From Algoriphagus sp. A40 (GTDB taxonomy: Bacteria; Bacteroidota; Bacteroidia; Cytophagales; Cyclobacteriaceae), in contig NZ_MUNY01000042.1 of the NCBI RefSeq assembly GCF_002002735.1, positions 248,001-312,000 on the forward strand: a DNA stretch of 64,000 bases, in the 5' to 3' direction. Positions 8,668 through 18,400 of the stretch are shown here, one piece after another. The notes under the pieces are model-generated. The model was not told where the DNA came from. It ran no database searches and was given only the letters and a program-made list of their open reading frames with translations. The position numbers were made by a program, and so were the translations under genes. Within the stretch, counting starts at the first letter, position 1. Each line of letters opens with the position of its first letter.

Positions 8668-9683
8668 CAAAACTTCCCTCCTCTCTCCTGAAAATGGGTG
8701 GCTTTGCCAAATTCTTCCCCTCCCTGGGAAATCCAAGTGGCCGTGATGTCAATGATCTCACGGACTGTCACTCTTGGATATCCAAAAATCCGGTGGCATT
8801 CGGAGGCATTGTTTAGGAGTGCAGTTCCGGTAGGTTCGTTGATGAATTTGGGTTCATTGTTGAAAATTCGCCCAAACTGGTTGGCTATCCATCGCACAGA
8901 AAGGATTTCCGGCCCGGTGACGTTCAGGATATTCGCAGGAGACTTACAGTGAAGAAGTGATCTAATCGCGATCTCATTGGCATCACCCTGCCAGATGACG
9001 TTGACGTTTTCAGTCTTCAAGTCGATCTCCTTTCCACTCAAGACCGACTTTGCGATCTCCATCATGACTCCGTAGCGGAAATCCACGGCGTAATTCAGCC
9101 GGTAGATCAGCGTCGGAGTTTGGTTCTTTTTGGAGAAATATTCAAAAATCCGCTCCCGGCCCAGGCAGGATTGAGCGTACTCTCCGAGTGGCTCAGGGGC
9201 GGTTTCTTCGGACGGGCCTCCGGAAGTCACCGGCACAAAAGGAAGGACATTGCCGGAGGAAAATGCCACAATATTGGAATCTTTGAATTTCTCCGCTACA
9301 CGGCCAGGGAGATAGGCATTCATGGCCCAGGTAAAACCCTCGTTTCCGGTCGTTCCAAACTTATTTCCTGCCAGATAGATTACATTTTTCGCCAGAGGCA
9401 AGGCCTGCAACTCAGAATCATTCAGCAAGTCGCAAGAAATCGTATCAATGCCCGCTGCTTCCAAATCCGCTTTGGCCTTTTGGTCTGAAAATCTGGAAAC
9501 GCCGATGATCTTTTTTTCCACTCCTGCAGCTTTTGCAGCTGCTACGGCCAGTTTACCCATGCTCGGGCCCATCTTTCCGCCAATTCCCAGCAGGATGATA
9601 TCCCCTTCAATTTTTGCCATATCGGCAATCAGCGCCGGAGAAGGTGCCAAAAGTTCTTTTTCTAATTGAATTAAGTCTTTCAT
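8667..9683 (-). CDS. NAD(P)-dependent epimerase/dehydratase-like (extended SDR) protein without the catalytic lysine
   Basis: Rossmann-fold protein of 338 residues. The dinucleotide loop LLGIGGKMG lies at residues 31-39, and the SDR serine region FSSGNVLPF at 141-149. The catalytic YxxxK site reads Y169-A-Q-S-C173, so the lysine is replaced by cysteine. The family normally epimerises, dehydrates or oxidises nucleotide sugars or sugar acids. Without the lysine the chemistry may differ, or the protein may only bind the cofactor. It is translationally coupled to the downstream aldolase gene (TGATG at 8665-8669) and lies 25 nt after the transporter gene, which suggests that it handles the imported compound before the aldolase step. 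Confidence 0.85.
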   Translation of the reverse strand: MKDLIQLEKELLAPSPALIADMAKIEGDIILLGIGGKMGPSMGKLAVAAAKAAGVEKKIIGVSRFSDQKAKADLEAAGIDTISCDLLNDSELQALPLAKNVIYLAGNKFGTTGNEGFTWAMNAYLPGRVAEKFKDSNIVAFSSGNVLPFVPVTSGGPSEETAPEPLGEYAQSCLGRERIFEYFSKKNQTPTLIYRLNYAVDFRYGVMMEIAKSVLSGKEIDLKTENVNVIWQGDANEIAIRSLLHCKSPANILNVTGPEILSVRWIANQFGRIFNNEPKFINEPTGTALLNNASECHRIFGYPRVTVREIIDITATWISQGGEEFGKATHFQERGGKF

Positions 9684-9708
9684 TATTGTGATTTATTCTG
9701 AATGAAGT

Positions 9709-10914
9709 CTATTTGATAAAGAGCTCGTTGAAATTCCAGACGGCCAGGCCTGTCAATAGGATCAGCCCGATCGCTCCGAAGATTTTTGCAAAAGGTGAAT
9801 TGACCCGAAGGCCCATGATGCTGCGGTCATTGGCAATGACATACATCGCAAAACCGATAAAAGGCACCAGGAAAATGGTCACGCTCTGCGCGAAGATGAT
9901 CAGCTCAAGTGGCAGCTTTCCGAAAATCAGCGAGATACTGGCCCCGCAGGCCATCACCAAAGCAATCAAAGCCCGCACTGCTTTTGAACTCAGTCGATTT
10001 CCAAAACCCAAAGCATCCCCCAAAAGACTTCCGCCCACTGTTGCATTTCCGACCAAGGAAGAAAATGAAGCTCCAAACAAACCTGCTAAGAACAAATGGG
10101 CGGCATAGGATCCAAACAGGGGCTCCAGGGCTTTGGACATTTCCGATGCGCTGTTCACCTTGATTCCCTGAGGATTCAGAACCGCTGCGGCACAAATGAT
10201 CACCACCACACTCATCACTCCCAGGATCAAAATCCCGGTGGCACTTCGATTTTTGGCCTGCTCCTCGACTCCGGGTTTTTTACTTTCCTGAACCAAATAA
10301 GATTGGTAAAAAGCCCCGACAATGGAAAAACAGGAAGCCATAAAGGCAATCAGCAAACCGGTAGAACCGATAGGAATATTCGGTACAAAACCGCCTGCAA
10401 TACCGCTGAGAGAAGGTTTGCTGAGAAATAACGTAGTCAGGAAAGAGAACAGCATCAGTCCAACCAAGGCGATCATGAGTTTTTCCAAAGTCTTGTAAAA
10501 GCTCCCGAAAAAGAGAAGGCTCACTCCCAACAGATTAAACACCAAAACCCAGATCCAAGTCGGGGTGCCGCTTGCTTCCGCCACTGCAATTCCAACTCCG
10601 ATAGAATTCCCGGCCTGAAAAGAAGTCGCTACTAGGAAAACTCCCAAACCGATGATCACGCCGGCCGTTTCCCCCCATTTGTTCCTGATCTGGGAAAGCA
10701 AACTCACCGAACTGCTCAGTCCGATCCTCGCTCCCATATTGGTGAAGATCAGCATGAAGAAGATAGCCACAGCCACCACCCAAAGTGTGGAGTAGCCATA
10801 TTCTGCGCCGAGCCGGGAAGTGATGGTCATCTTGCTCGGGCCAAAGACAAGGGCAGCGGTGATGATTCCTGGGCCAAGGCCTTTCAGCAATTTCAGGAGT
10901 TTATTTTCTGTCAT
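9709..10914 (-). CDS. Nramp-fold transporter with non-canonical substrate site
   Basis: Polytopic inner-membrane protein of about 401 residues with roughly eleven hydrophobic segments and the Nramp TM1 frame GPGIITAALVFGPSKMT. Canonical metal transporters have DPGN in TM1; here the tetrapeptide is GPSK (residues 25-28). The TM6 segment reads SIVGAFYQSYLVQES, lacking the MPH motif whose Met binds the metal. Both metal-binding positions are therefore lost, and transport of Mn2+ or Fe2+ is unlikely. By position it may move an organic product of the locus across the inner membrane; that is inference. I chose ATG 10914, one base after the upstream stop; an alternative start at 10932 overlaps the sugar dehydrogenase gene by 17 nt. 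Confidence 0.85.
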   Translation of the reverse strand: MTENKLLKLLKGLGPGIITAALVFGPSKMTITSRLGAEYGYSTLWVVAVAIFFMLIFTNMGARIGLSSSVSLLSQIRNKWGETAGVIIGLGVFLVATSFQAGNSIGVGIAVAEASGTPTWIWVLVFNLLGVSLLFFGSFYKTLEKLMIALVGLMLFSFLTTLFLSKPSLSGIAGGFVPNIPIGSTGLLIAFMASCFSIVGAFYQSYLVQESKKPGVEEQAKNRSATGILILGVMSVVVIICAAAVLNPQGIKVNSASEMSKALEPLFGSYAAHLFLAGLFGASFSSLVGNATVGGSLLGDALGFGNRLSSKAVRALIALVMACGASISLIFGKLPLELIIFAQSVTIFLVPFIGFAMYVIANDRSIMGLRVNSPFAKIFGAIGLILLTGLAVWNFNELFIK

Positions 10915-10915
10915 T

Positions 10916-12388
10916 TTATCTGTTTTCTTCAATTTGATCAGCCTTAATTTCGGAAGCCTGATTTCCCCACTGTTTTCTGATATAACTTAGGATTTGGGCT
11001 GCTTCCTGATTACTGAGAAAACCAAATGCCGGCATCTGATTTTTCCCTTTCAAAACGATCTGAATCAGAGCTTCCGGATCTCCCTCGACCAAACCGGAAC
11101 CTGCCAAGGCCGGAAAGACCTCCGCAACTCCGCTTCCGTCTGCTTTATGGCAGGAAGCACAATAGTTCAGATACAGCTGCTCTCCGTTTAAGATAAGCGA
11201 TTCGGATGGTTTACTTACTTCCAAAGGATTCGAACTCAGGGTATCTGTAACACTGATTTTCAATATCTTATCATCTCCTGCCAGCGGAAATCCCGGTTGG
11301 GGATTCCAATCTTTGTTGCTGGTGCTGAGGTAGATTTCACCGTTTGGTCCAACAGCTACATCGCGGAGGCGACCGTAGTGATTTTCAAAGAGGATTTGCT
11401 CTTCTGTAATGGATTTCCCATCCTCGCTTAGCTGCAGTATCCTTAGACTTTTTCCCTTCAGGGTTGTCAAAAGCAGGGAATTGGTCCATTCAGGAATTGC
11501 TTTTTCTCCGTAAAATGTCATCCCCGCTGGTGCAATCACTGGAGTCCAGGATCTGATGGGTTCGATGCTTTGGTTCGCTTGGGCAAATTCGACTTCTGTG
11601 TCCAGATCGTGTTTTCCCTCGATCTTCGGCCAACCGTAGTTTCCTTTTGCCTGAATCAAATTGATCTCATCCTCGATCGCATCGCCGTGCTCGGAAGTGT
11701 AAAGCAGTCCTTTGTCAGAAAACACGAGTCCCTGCATGTTGCGAAAGCCTTTTGCCCAAACGAAACTCGTCGGATCGGGATTGTCAGAAGGGATGGTTCC
11801 GTCCGGGTTCATTCTCAGGATCTTCCCATTGAGCTTCTGTACATCTTGTGCGTAGGTAAAATCATGCGTATCACCAGTCGCCCAATAGAGTTTTCCGTCT
11901 GGCCCAAAAGCCAGTCTTGAGCCGTTGTGGGAAGTTCCGCCTTCGATTTCCAAGAGAAGCTCAGGTTGAACAAGCTGGTCATTTTCAAACTTATACCTGA
12001 AAAGTCGACTCGTAATCAGGCTGTCATTTTTGACGGTATAGTTCAGATAAACAAATGGATTTTGACTAAAATCCGGGTGTACTGCCATGCCCAAAAGTCC
12101 GGAAGTCCGCACTTGCCAGACATCAGAAATGAGCAGCATCACTTTTATTTCTCCTGTTTCCAAATTGATTCTGGAAACTTTTCCCTCCTGCTCTGCCACC
12201 CAAAGAAAGCCTTCAGAATCCACTTCCAAATCCCAAGGCACGACCAGAGAATCAGCCAAAACTTCCACTTTCAAGCCCGATTCACTCAGACGCACCGTGT
12301 CTAGTTGGACAAGTTGAAGAGGCGGAAGCTTCTCTTTACAAGAACCCCAAAGGAGGATTGAAAAAAGTAACAGGCTAAACTTTCTCAT
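10916..12388 (-). CDS. PQQ-type (Asd/Gdh-B-like) sugar dehydrogenase fused to a C-terminal cytochrome c domain, lipoprotein
   Basis: 490 residues with a lipoprotein signal (lipobox LLWGSC). Residues about 40-375 form a six-bladed propeller of the soluble glucose/aldose sugar dehydrogenase type, with VVPWDLEVDSEGFLWVAEQEG, GGTSHNGSRLAFGPDGKLYWATGD and RNMQGLVF as landmarks. Residues about 398-480 form a class I cytochrome c with heme site C410-A-S-C413-H414 and a likely axial Met in QMPAF. The protein probably oxidises a sugar in the periplasm and passes electrons to its own heme. PQQ synthesis genes are not visible here. Its ATG shares a base with the upstream stop codon (TAATG at 12386-12390). 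Confidence 0.92.
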   Translation of the reverse strand: MRKFSLLLFSILLWGSCKEKLPPLQLVQLDTVRLSESGLKVEVLADSLVVPWDLEVDSEGFLWVAEQEGKVSRINLETGEIKVMLLISDVWQVRTSGLLGMAVHPDFSQNPFVYLNYTVKNDSLITSRLFRYKFENDQLVQPELLLEIEGGTSHNGSRLAFGPDGKLYWATGDTHDFTYAQDVQKLNGKILRMNPDGTIPSDNPDPTSFVWAKGFRNMQGLVFSDKGLLYTSEHGDAIEDEINLIQAKGNYGWPKIEGKHDLDTEVEFAQANQSIEPIRSWTPVIAPAGMTFYGEKAIPEWTNSLLLTTLKGKSLRILQLSEDGKSITEEQILFENHYGRLRDVAVGPNGEIYLSTSNKDWNPQPGFPLAGDDKILKISVTDTLSSNPLEVSKPSESLILNGEQLYLNYCASCHKADGSGVAEVFPALAGSGLVEGDPEALIQIVLKGKNQMPAFGFLSNQEAAQILSYIRKQWGNQASEIKADQIEENR

Positions 12389-13854
12389 TACTTTTTGCTG
12401 GATTTTTTGACTTTGACTGGCTTTGCAAAATCTTCCTTCATTTCAGCGGGAAGCTGATAAACCTTTCCTTTTTTGTCCGAGAAATATAGCCGGGATATTG
12501 ACTTTTCCCGTCCATGTCCATCTGCCCAAAAAGCATAAAAATCATCGTGAACATTGACCGGGCGGCGGGCATAAGAATGGTTGAATTGGCTATTGGCCGT
12601 CATCTGTTTGGACTTCCAGGTTTTACCTTGATCCTTACTCGTCCAAAGCACCATTTCGCCACCGGTATTGAAGGCCTGAGGGCCAGTGGCCGTTGGTCCA
12701 ACAATTCTCCAAACACCATTTTCATCGATGTAGAGCGAACCCATGTCGTAGTTGTTGTCGGACTCAGTGACCGGCAAAATCTCCCAGTCCGAACCGGTGA
12801 ATCTTGCCGTATGCCAAGTCCTGGGGCCTTTTTCAGGTCCAGCCTCGTAGCCCTTGCTGGTCACATACAGGATCACCGGATTTCCGTTCCGGTCAAAAGT
12901 CAGGTCATTGATATAGACCAATAATCCTTCTGAAAAATAGTCTTTGACCATGGCAGGATTTTGAATGTCTTTCAGTGGGATTTGGATCTTCTTTCCATCG
13001 GCAGTTTCCCAGCTTTTCCCAAAGTCTTTTGTTTGGATGTAATACAGATTCGTGCGATAGTTCAACCCGTTTTCACCCTCTTTGACCGGGTGAAAATTAA
13101 AGGAAGTTCCGAGTGTATTCCCGGACTGTCCACTGGTCTGGTAGTGTCCTTCTTCGATGATCGCTAGGTCTTTCCATTCGGAATAGGCAATGCCATCCTC
13201 GCTGGTCATGAATCCGATCGTACGTCTGGGCTTATCGGACTGACCCGGAATCACCTTTCGGTCATAGTGTGTGAAAAGGTTGATAAATCCATTGCCGGGC
13301 TGATACCAACTTTGGAGGTAAGAAAAATTGTTCATTTCGACGGTTTGACCTTCTTCCTGTTTGGTTGCCTTTACCTGTTCAAATTCAGAAATGTCGTAAG
13401 GCTTTTTGCTTTTATGAATGTATGAAGGACTGTTGGTGCCATGTGCAGTGGAAAAAATCCAGATAAATCCACCACCATCGATATTCATGACGGGATTGTC
13501 ATGGGCATTGTCAGTCTCTTTGTCCAGGACGATGGTGGGTTTGGATACCATTCCGGTTTGATGGTCGAAATAAGAGATCATGTGCAGAAGTGTATTTCCC
13601 GAAGGGTCAGTACCACCATAGCAAAAAAAGGTCTTGTCCACTCCGGCTGCATAGACCGAAAAAGGGTAATGATTGGCCGGATAGGTTCCTAAGCCACCGC
13701 TGTATTTATAGACATATTCGTCATTGGAGGGCTGATTGCTGTACCAGATTCCACGGTAGCCAGTATCTTGGCTGTTGAGCGTCAACGGCTGCTGTGCAAA
13801 AAGGCAAAGCGATAGCACACACCCAAAAAACAGGGTTAACAGATACTTTGTCAT
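12388..13854 (-). CDS. Secreted BNR_4-type propeller protein, candidate polysaccharide lyase or glycosidase
   Basis: 488 residues with a signal peptide ending LCLFAQQ, then a seven-blade-type propeller of the BNR_4 family (YRGIWYSNQP, GGLGTYPANHYPF, DNAHDNPVMNIDGGGFIWIF, TAHGTNSPSYIHKSKKPYDI). The BNR_4 fold includes ulvan lyases (PL24/PL25) and related rhamnose-glucuronate-acting enzymes. Candidate active-site residues are H118 and H138, 20 residues apart, with R199 and Tyr184 downstream, a spacing that resembles the PL25 arrangement as I remember it. No CBM is seen. It is the first gene after the terminator behind susD, and its stop overlaps the start of the dehydrogenase gene. Enzyme class and substrate are inference. 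Confidence 0.85.
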   Translation of the reverse strand: MTKYLLTLFFGCVLSLCLFAQQPLTLNSQDTGYRGIWYSNQPSNDEYVYKYSGGLGTYPANHYPFSVYAAGVDKTFFCYGGTDPSGNTLLHMISYFDHQTGMVSKPTIVLDKETDNAHDNPVMNIDGGGFIWIFSTAHGTNSPSYIHKSKKPYDISEFEQVKATKQEEGQTVEMNNFSYLQSWYQPGNGFINLFTHYDRKVIPGQSDKPRRTIGFMTSEDGIAYSEWKDLAIIEEGHYQTSGQSGNTLGTSFNFHPVKEGENGLNYRTNLYYIQTKDFGKSWETADGKKIQIPLKDIQNPAMVKDYFSEGLLVYINDLTFDRNGNPVILYVTSKGYEAGPEKGPRTWHTARFTGSDWEILPVTESDNNYDMGSLYIDENGVWRIVGPTATGPQAFNTGGEMVLWTSKDQGKTWKSKQMTANSQFNHSYARRPVNVHDDFYAFWADGHGREKSISRLYFSDKKGKVYQLPAEMKEDFAKPVKVKKSSKK

Positions 13855-13893
13855 AAAGAAATCGAATGAGTCTTTTACCTAAGACAAGGAAGG

Positions 13894-13959
13894 AAAAAAG
13901 GGGCTAAAACTTTTTGATATTCAGTCACTTTTTGAAAAAGCGATCCGAGTTTTAGCCCC
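13894..13959 (-). terminator. Strong hairpin terminator or attenuator directly behind susD
   Basis: On the minus strand GGGGCTAAAACT (13959-13948) pairs perfectly over 12 bp with AGTTTTAGCCCC (13911-13900) and is followed by TTTTTT. The 36-nt loop contains its own inner hairpin (CTTTTTCAAAAAG). It begins 12 nt past the susD stop. Only about 40 nt separate the T-run from the next ATG, which leaves little room for a separate promoter, so the enzyme genes behind it are probably expressed by read-through at lower level. Confidence 0.8.
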
Positions 13960-13971
13960 AATTAAATCAAA

Positions 13972-15435
13972 TTAATAACCCGGATTCTGGGAAATCATAG
14001 ATGGATTGATATCCACCTGGCTTTGAGGAATCGCCAACAAAACATGATGTGGCTGCATTCCATTGTCAGCCAAAACCGCAAGCGCTCTGTCAGTTCTGAC
14101 CAAGTCAAACCAACGGTGACCTTCAAACGCAAGTTCCACTCTTCTTTCCTGCTCGATAGCCAAACGGAAATCGGCCTGGTTGGTAATCTGAAGTGCAGGA
14201 TTTGCATTTGAGAAGGTTTTCACAGGCAAACCAGCACGGGTTCTGATCTGATTGAGGTACCCAAATGCAGGTCCGTCAGCTACAAATCCCTGTTCGTTCA
14301 ACGCTTCTGCATACATCAAAAGGACATCTGCATATCTCAACACGATCCAGTTATTGTCACTGTCCAAGTTTGCTGCGGGAGTTCCGGAATATTTCACCAC
14401 GTAGTTGTGGAGAGTTGTTTTACCGCTGAGCACATAGCTGTTTTTCATGGAAGCTGCTTTGCGTAAATCATTTGCTTCAAAAGCCGCGTCCATTTCTGCA
14501 GTGGGAATATTTTGTCCCAAGGGATTTCCCACAGCAACTACTGCAGTACCTGAACCGATTGGTGCAAACTGATTGGTAAACGGACTTCCTTCGCCATTTG
14601 CACCGCTTTTGAACTGCACCTCAAAGATGGATTCAGCGTTGTTTTCGGCAGTAACTCCGAAAATTCCCGCATAAGTCGGCATCAGTTTGTATTTGGTCTG
14701 TGCAGCTTCGTCAATAACCTGTTTCAGTTTCTGAGCTGCCAACGTCCAATCCTTTTTTGTAAGGTAAACTTTTCCCAACAAAGACATCGCAGCACCTTTG
14801 GTGGCACGTCCAGCCTCAGCTGCGACATAGGTGTAAGGAAGAGAACCTTCAGCATCCACCAAATCAGCGATAATCTGCTGATAAACTTCCTCAGTAGTAG
14901 CCCGTCCATAATCGTATCCTTCCTGAGGATTGTTGATCACTTTAGTCACCAATGGAACATCCCCATAGATTCGGACCAGGTTGAAGTACATCAAAGCTCT
15001 CAGGAATTTGGCTTCGCCGATGTACTGTACTTTGAGCGTAGCATCCATTGTTACTGCCTCGATCTTTTCGATCACGATATTGGCTGCCTGAATCCCCTGA
15101 TAGTGGCCTGTCCAGGTGGTATTGCTGATCGAGGTCACCGGTGTGTTGGTGAAGTTGTCGATTGCCTGAAGGTCAGCACCTGCATTGGGATTGGTGATTT
15201 CGGTATTGTCCGATCTCAGGTCGCCCATCACATGGATGGAGGAGTAGTATTGTCCCCCATACTGCAAGGAACCATAGACTGCCGTCAGGGCATTTTTCAT
15301 ATCCTCAGCAGTCTTGTAGAAGTTATTACTGTTCTGCTGGGAAATCGGAGCCAAGTCTAGGAAATCATCGCTGCAAGCTCCTGCAGAAAGCATCACAATT
15401 GCTCCAGCTGCGATTAATATTTTTATGCTTTTCAT
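13972..15435 (-). CDS. SusD/RagB-family nutrient-binding outer-membrane lipoprotein
   Basis: 487 residues with a lipoprotein signal (lipobox SAGAC, then SDDFLDLAPISQQ, the classic SusD N-terminus). TPR-like helices follow (NFYKTAEDMKNALTAVYGSL, FLRALMYFNLVRIYGDVPLV), and the C-terminal RagB/SusD signature is seen in ILRYADVLLMYAEALNEQG and AIEQERRVELAFEGHRWFDLVRTD. It forms the lid of the SusC channel and captures oligosaccharides or peptides at the cell surface. It starts 12 nt after susC and is followed by a strong terminator, so susC and susD form the core of the transcript. Confidence 0.97.
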   Translation of the reverse strand: MKSIKILIAAGAIVMLSAGACSDDFLDLAPISQQNSNNFYKTAEDMKNALTAVYGSLQYGGQYYSSIHVMGDLRSDNTEITNPNAGADLQAIDNFTNTPVTSISNTTWTGHYQGIQAANIVIEKIEAVTMDATLKVQYIGEAKFLRALMYFNLVRIYGDVPLVTKVINNPQEGYDYGRATTEEVYQQIIADLVDAEGSLPYTYVAAEAGRATKGAAMSLLGKVYLTKKDWTLAAQKLKQVIDEAAQTKYKLMPTYAGIFGVTAENNAESIFEVQFKSGANGEGSPFTNQFAPIGSGTAVVAVGNPLGQNIPTAEMDAAFEANDLRKAASMKNSYVLSGKTTLHNYVVKYSGTPAANLDSDNNWIVLRYADVLLMYAEALNEQGFVADGPAFGYLNQIRTRAGLPVKTFSNANPALQITNQADFRLAIEQERRVELAFEGHRWFDLVRTDRALAVLADNGMQPHHVLLAIPQSQVDINPSMISQNPGY

Positions 15436-15447
15436 AAAGTTTTCAGA

Positions 15448-18400
15448 TTAGAAGCCAACATTTAAACCCAACATAAACGTGCGTGCCAAAGGATAGCCAC
15501 CCGCATCAACTCCCGGCACCAATGGACTTCCACCTTGCGCACTCACTTCAGGATTGTATCCTTCGTAGTCGGTAAAAGTGTAGGCATTTTGTACTGTGAA
15601 GCTCAGTCTCGCGCTGGAGAGTTTTGCTTTTTCCAACAAAGAAGCTGGCATGTTATAACCCAATGTGATATTTCTGATTCTCAAGAAGGAACCGTCTTCA
15701 ACAAAGAGGGAAGTCATGTTGTTGATTACTGTGCTGCCTGCATAGCCATTGAAGTTTCTGTCGATCATCGGAGACTTGCCGTCACCCGGATCCTGCTCAG
15801 ACATCCAGCCGTTTGCGGTACTCGACAGGACATTGTACAATCCTCCATAGTTACCGTAATACCTTCTGGCGACATTGAGTACCTCAAAGCCCTGAACTCC
15901 CTGAAGGGTGAAAGCGAAATCAAAGTTTTTGTAAGAAAAACTGTTGGTCATGCCCCAGGTGAAATCCGGGAAAGGACTGCCAAGAACTGTTCTGTCATCG
16001 GCAGTAATCACACCGTCACCATTCACGTCCTCAAACTTCAATTGACCTGGTTTGGATTGAACCGTTCCGTTGCCATTCTTAATCACTGGGCTGGAATCGA
16101 TATCCTGCTGGTTTTGATAAACACCCAATACATTATAGCCAAAATAGCTTCCAGGTTCAGATCCGATTTCGGTGATGTGTGTCGGAGCAGAAGCTGAAGT
16201 CACCTGTCTGGAGATGATCGGTGAACCGTCAGGTCCCAAAGCCAAAACTTCAATGTTGTTGGTTGAGAAGTTCAAGTCGGTTGTCCATTTCAAGGCACCT
16301 ACAGTGTTTCGGCTGGTGACGGTGAATTCAAATCCTTTGTTTTGGATTTCCCCGATGTTCTGCAAAGCTGTCGCATAACCTGTCAAAGTTGGGACTGGCA
16401 CGTTGAGCAAAAGATCGGAAGTCCGCTTGTTGTAATAATCAGCAGAAGCATAGATTCTGTTTTGCAACAATCCGATTTCAACTCCGATATCGGTTTGGCT
16501 GTTTTTCTCCCAGCCCAATTTGCTGTTTGGGATATTGGTCAAGCGGATACCGTTGCTTACTGTGCCGCCGTTCATTCCCAAAGGATAATTTTCGATCCCG
16601 GTCAGGCCGATAGAACCGTAATTGGTGATGAAATTATTCCCGGTCAAGCCATAGCTGGTTCTCAATCTCAGTTCAGACAGCCAATCCACGTCGCTCAGGA
16701 AGTTTTCCTCAGAAAGTCTCCATCCCAGGGAAACGGATGGAAAAGAACCCCAACGGTTATCCTGTCCAAATCTTGAAGAACCGTCACGACGGAAAGTCGC
16801 CGTCAGCAAGTATCTGTCGTCGTAGTTGTAATTGACACGGGCGAGGTAAGAGATCAAAGCCCATTCTTCTTTTGTCGAAGTTGCACTCGTGATCAGACCT
16901 GCAGCATTGATGGTTTTGATGTTGTCATTGGCAAAGTTGGTACCTGTCATGCGACTGATTTCCATAGCTTCCTGCTGCACGGTGTAACCCAAGACTGCAT
17001 CAAAATTGTGCTTTCCGATGCTTTTGTTGTAGCTCAGGGTAAATTCAGAAAGCCAGTTTCTGATCTGCGAGGTTCCGTTTGTTCCAACTGCAGGTTTGGT
17101 CGGATTGACGCTGTTTGGGTTGATGATAGATGAACTGAAAATGTCCTCACGGAAATTACGGATATCCGCACCGACAAGGGCTTTAAACTTCAGATTGTCC
17201 ACGATTGAAAACTCTGCGAAGGAAGTCCCAAGAAGTCTGAGGTTTTGCTGTTCGTGAAAATATTCCTTGGCGATTTTCACAGGATTATCAACTTCTGAAG
17301 TTCCGATTCCCTGCCCGGTGATCTTGGTATAGTTTCCAAATTCATCATAAGGAGTAAGATGCGGTCCTGCGGTAATGGCCGATTGGATAATCCCCCCACC
17401 CTGCCAGTTGCCTTCTGCAAGTGACTGGTTGGAGAAAGTATAAGAAGGAGTAATGTTGGCTCCAACTTTCACCCTCTTGTTCATTTGGGATTCTACATTG
17501 ACTCGGAAAGAATAGCGCTTCAAATCTGAATTGATTATTACCCCATCTTGGCTCAAATAACCACCGGAAACGAAATATTTGGTCTTGTCATTTCCACCCG
17601 AAAAATTCAACTGGTAATTGCTCATCTGAGCTGTGCGGAAGATCTCATCCTGCCAGTTGGTTCCTTCTCCAAGGGACTCAGGATTGCTGAATACCTCCGG
17701 CAACAAGTACATCACATTATTCAGACGAACTGAATTGGGATCAGAAGCCGAGCGGCCGGGACCTGAATTCACCCAGGCGTTGTTTCTGGATTCGTTGATG
17801 TAATGGGCAAATTCAGTCGCATTGAGCACATCCAAGGTTTTTTCAACTTGTTGAACTCCGGTGCTGATGCTGAAATCGATTTTGGACATTCCTGATTTCC
17901 CTGATTTGGTGGTAATCAAAATCACCCCATTAGAACCTCTGGAACCGTAGATCGCTGTCGCTGAGGCATCTTTCAGTACCTGGATGTTGTCGATATCGTT
18001 TGGATTGATCGTGTTGAGCGGGTTGTTTCTCTGGTCAAAATCATTGGTCACCGGGAAACCATCCACCACATAAAGTGGCTCATTTCCGGCACTGAGTGAA
18101 CCTGCACCACGGATTCTGACAGAAGCTCCTCCTCCCGGTGCACCGGTTGCCTGGGTAACCACCACGCCGGCCATTCTGCCTGCAATTGCTTGGTCAATAC
18201 TTGCCACAGGCTGATCTTTGATCTCTTCGCTGCTGATCGCGCTTACTGCACCGGTGATGTCTTTCTTTTGCAAAGTACCATAACCCACCACGACAAACTC
18301 CTCCAGGTTATTTTCCTCAGTCGCCATCACTACCTCCAAAATTGAAGCAGCTCCTACGATGATCCTTTGACGCTGCAATCCTATAAATGAAAAAATCAAG

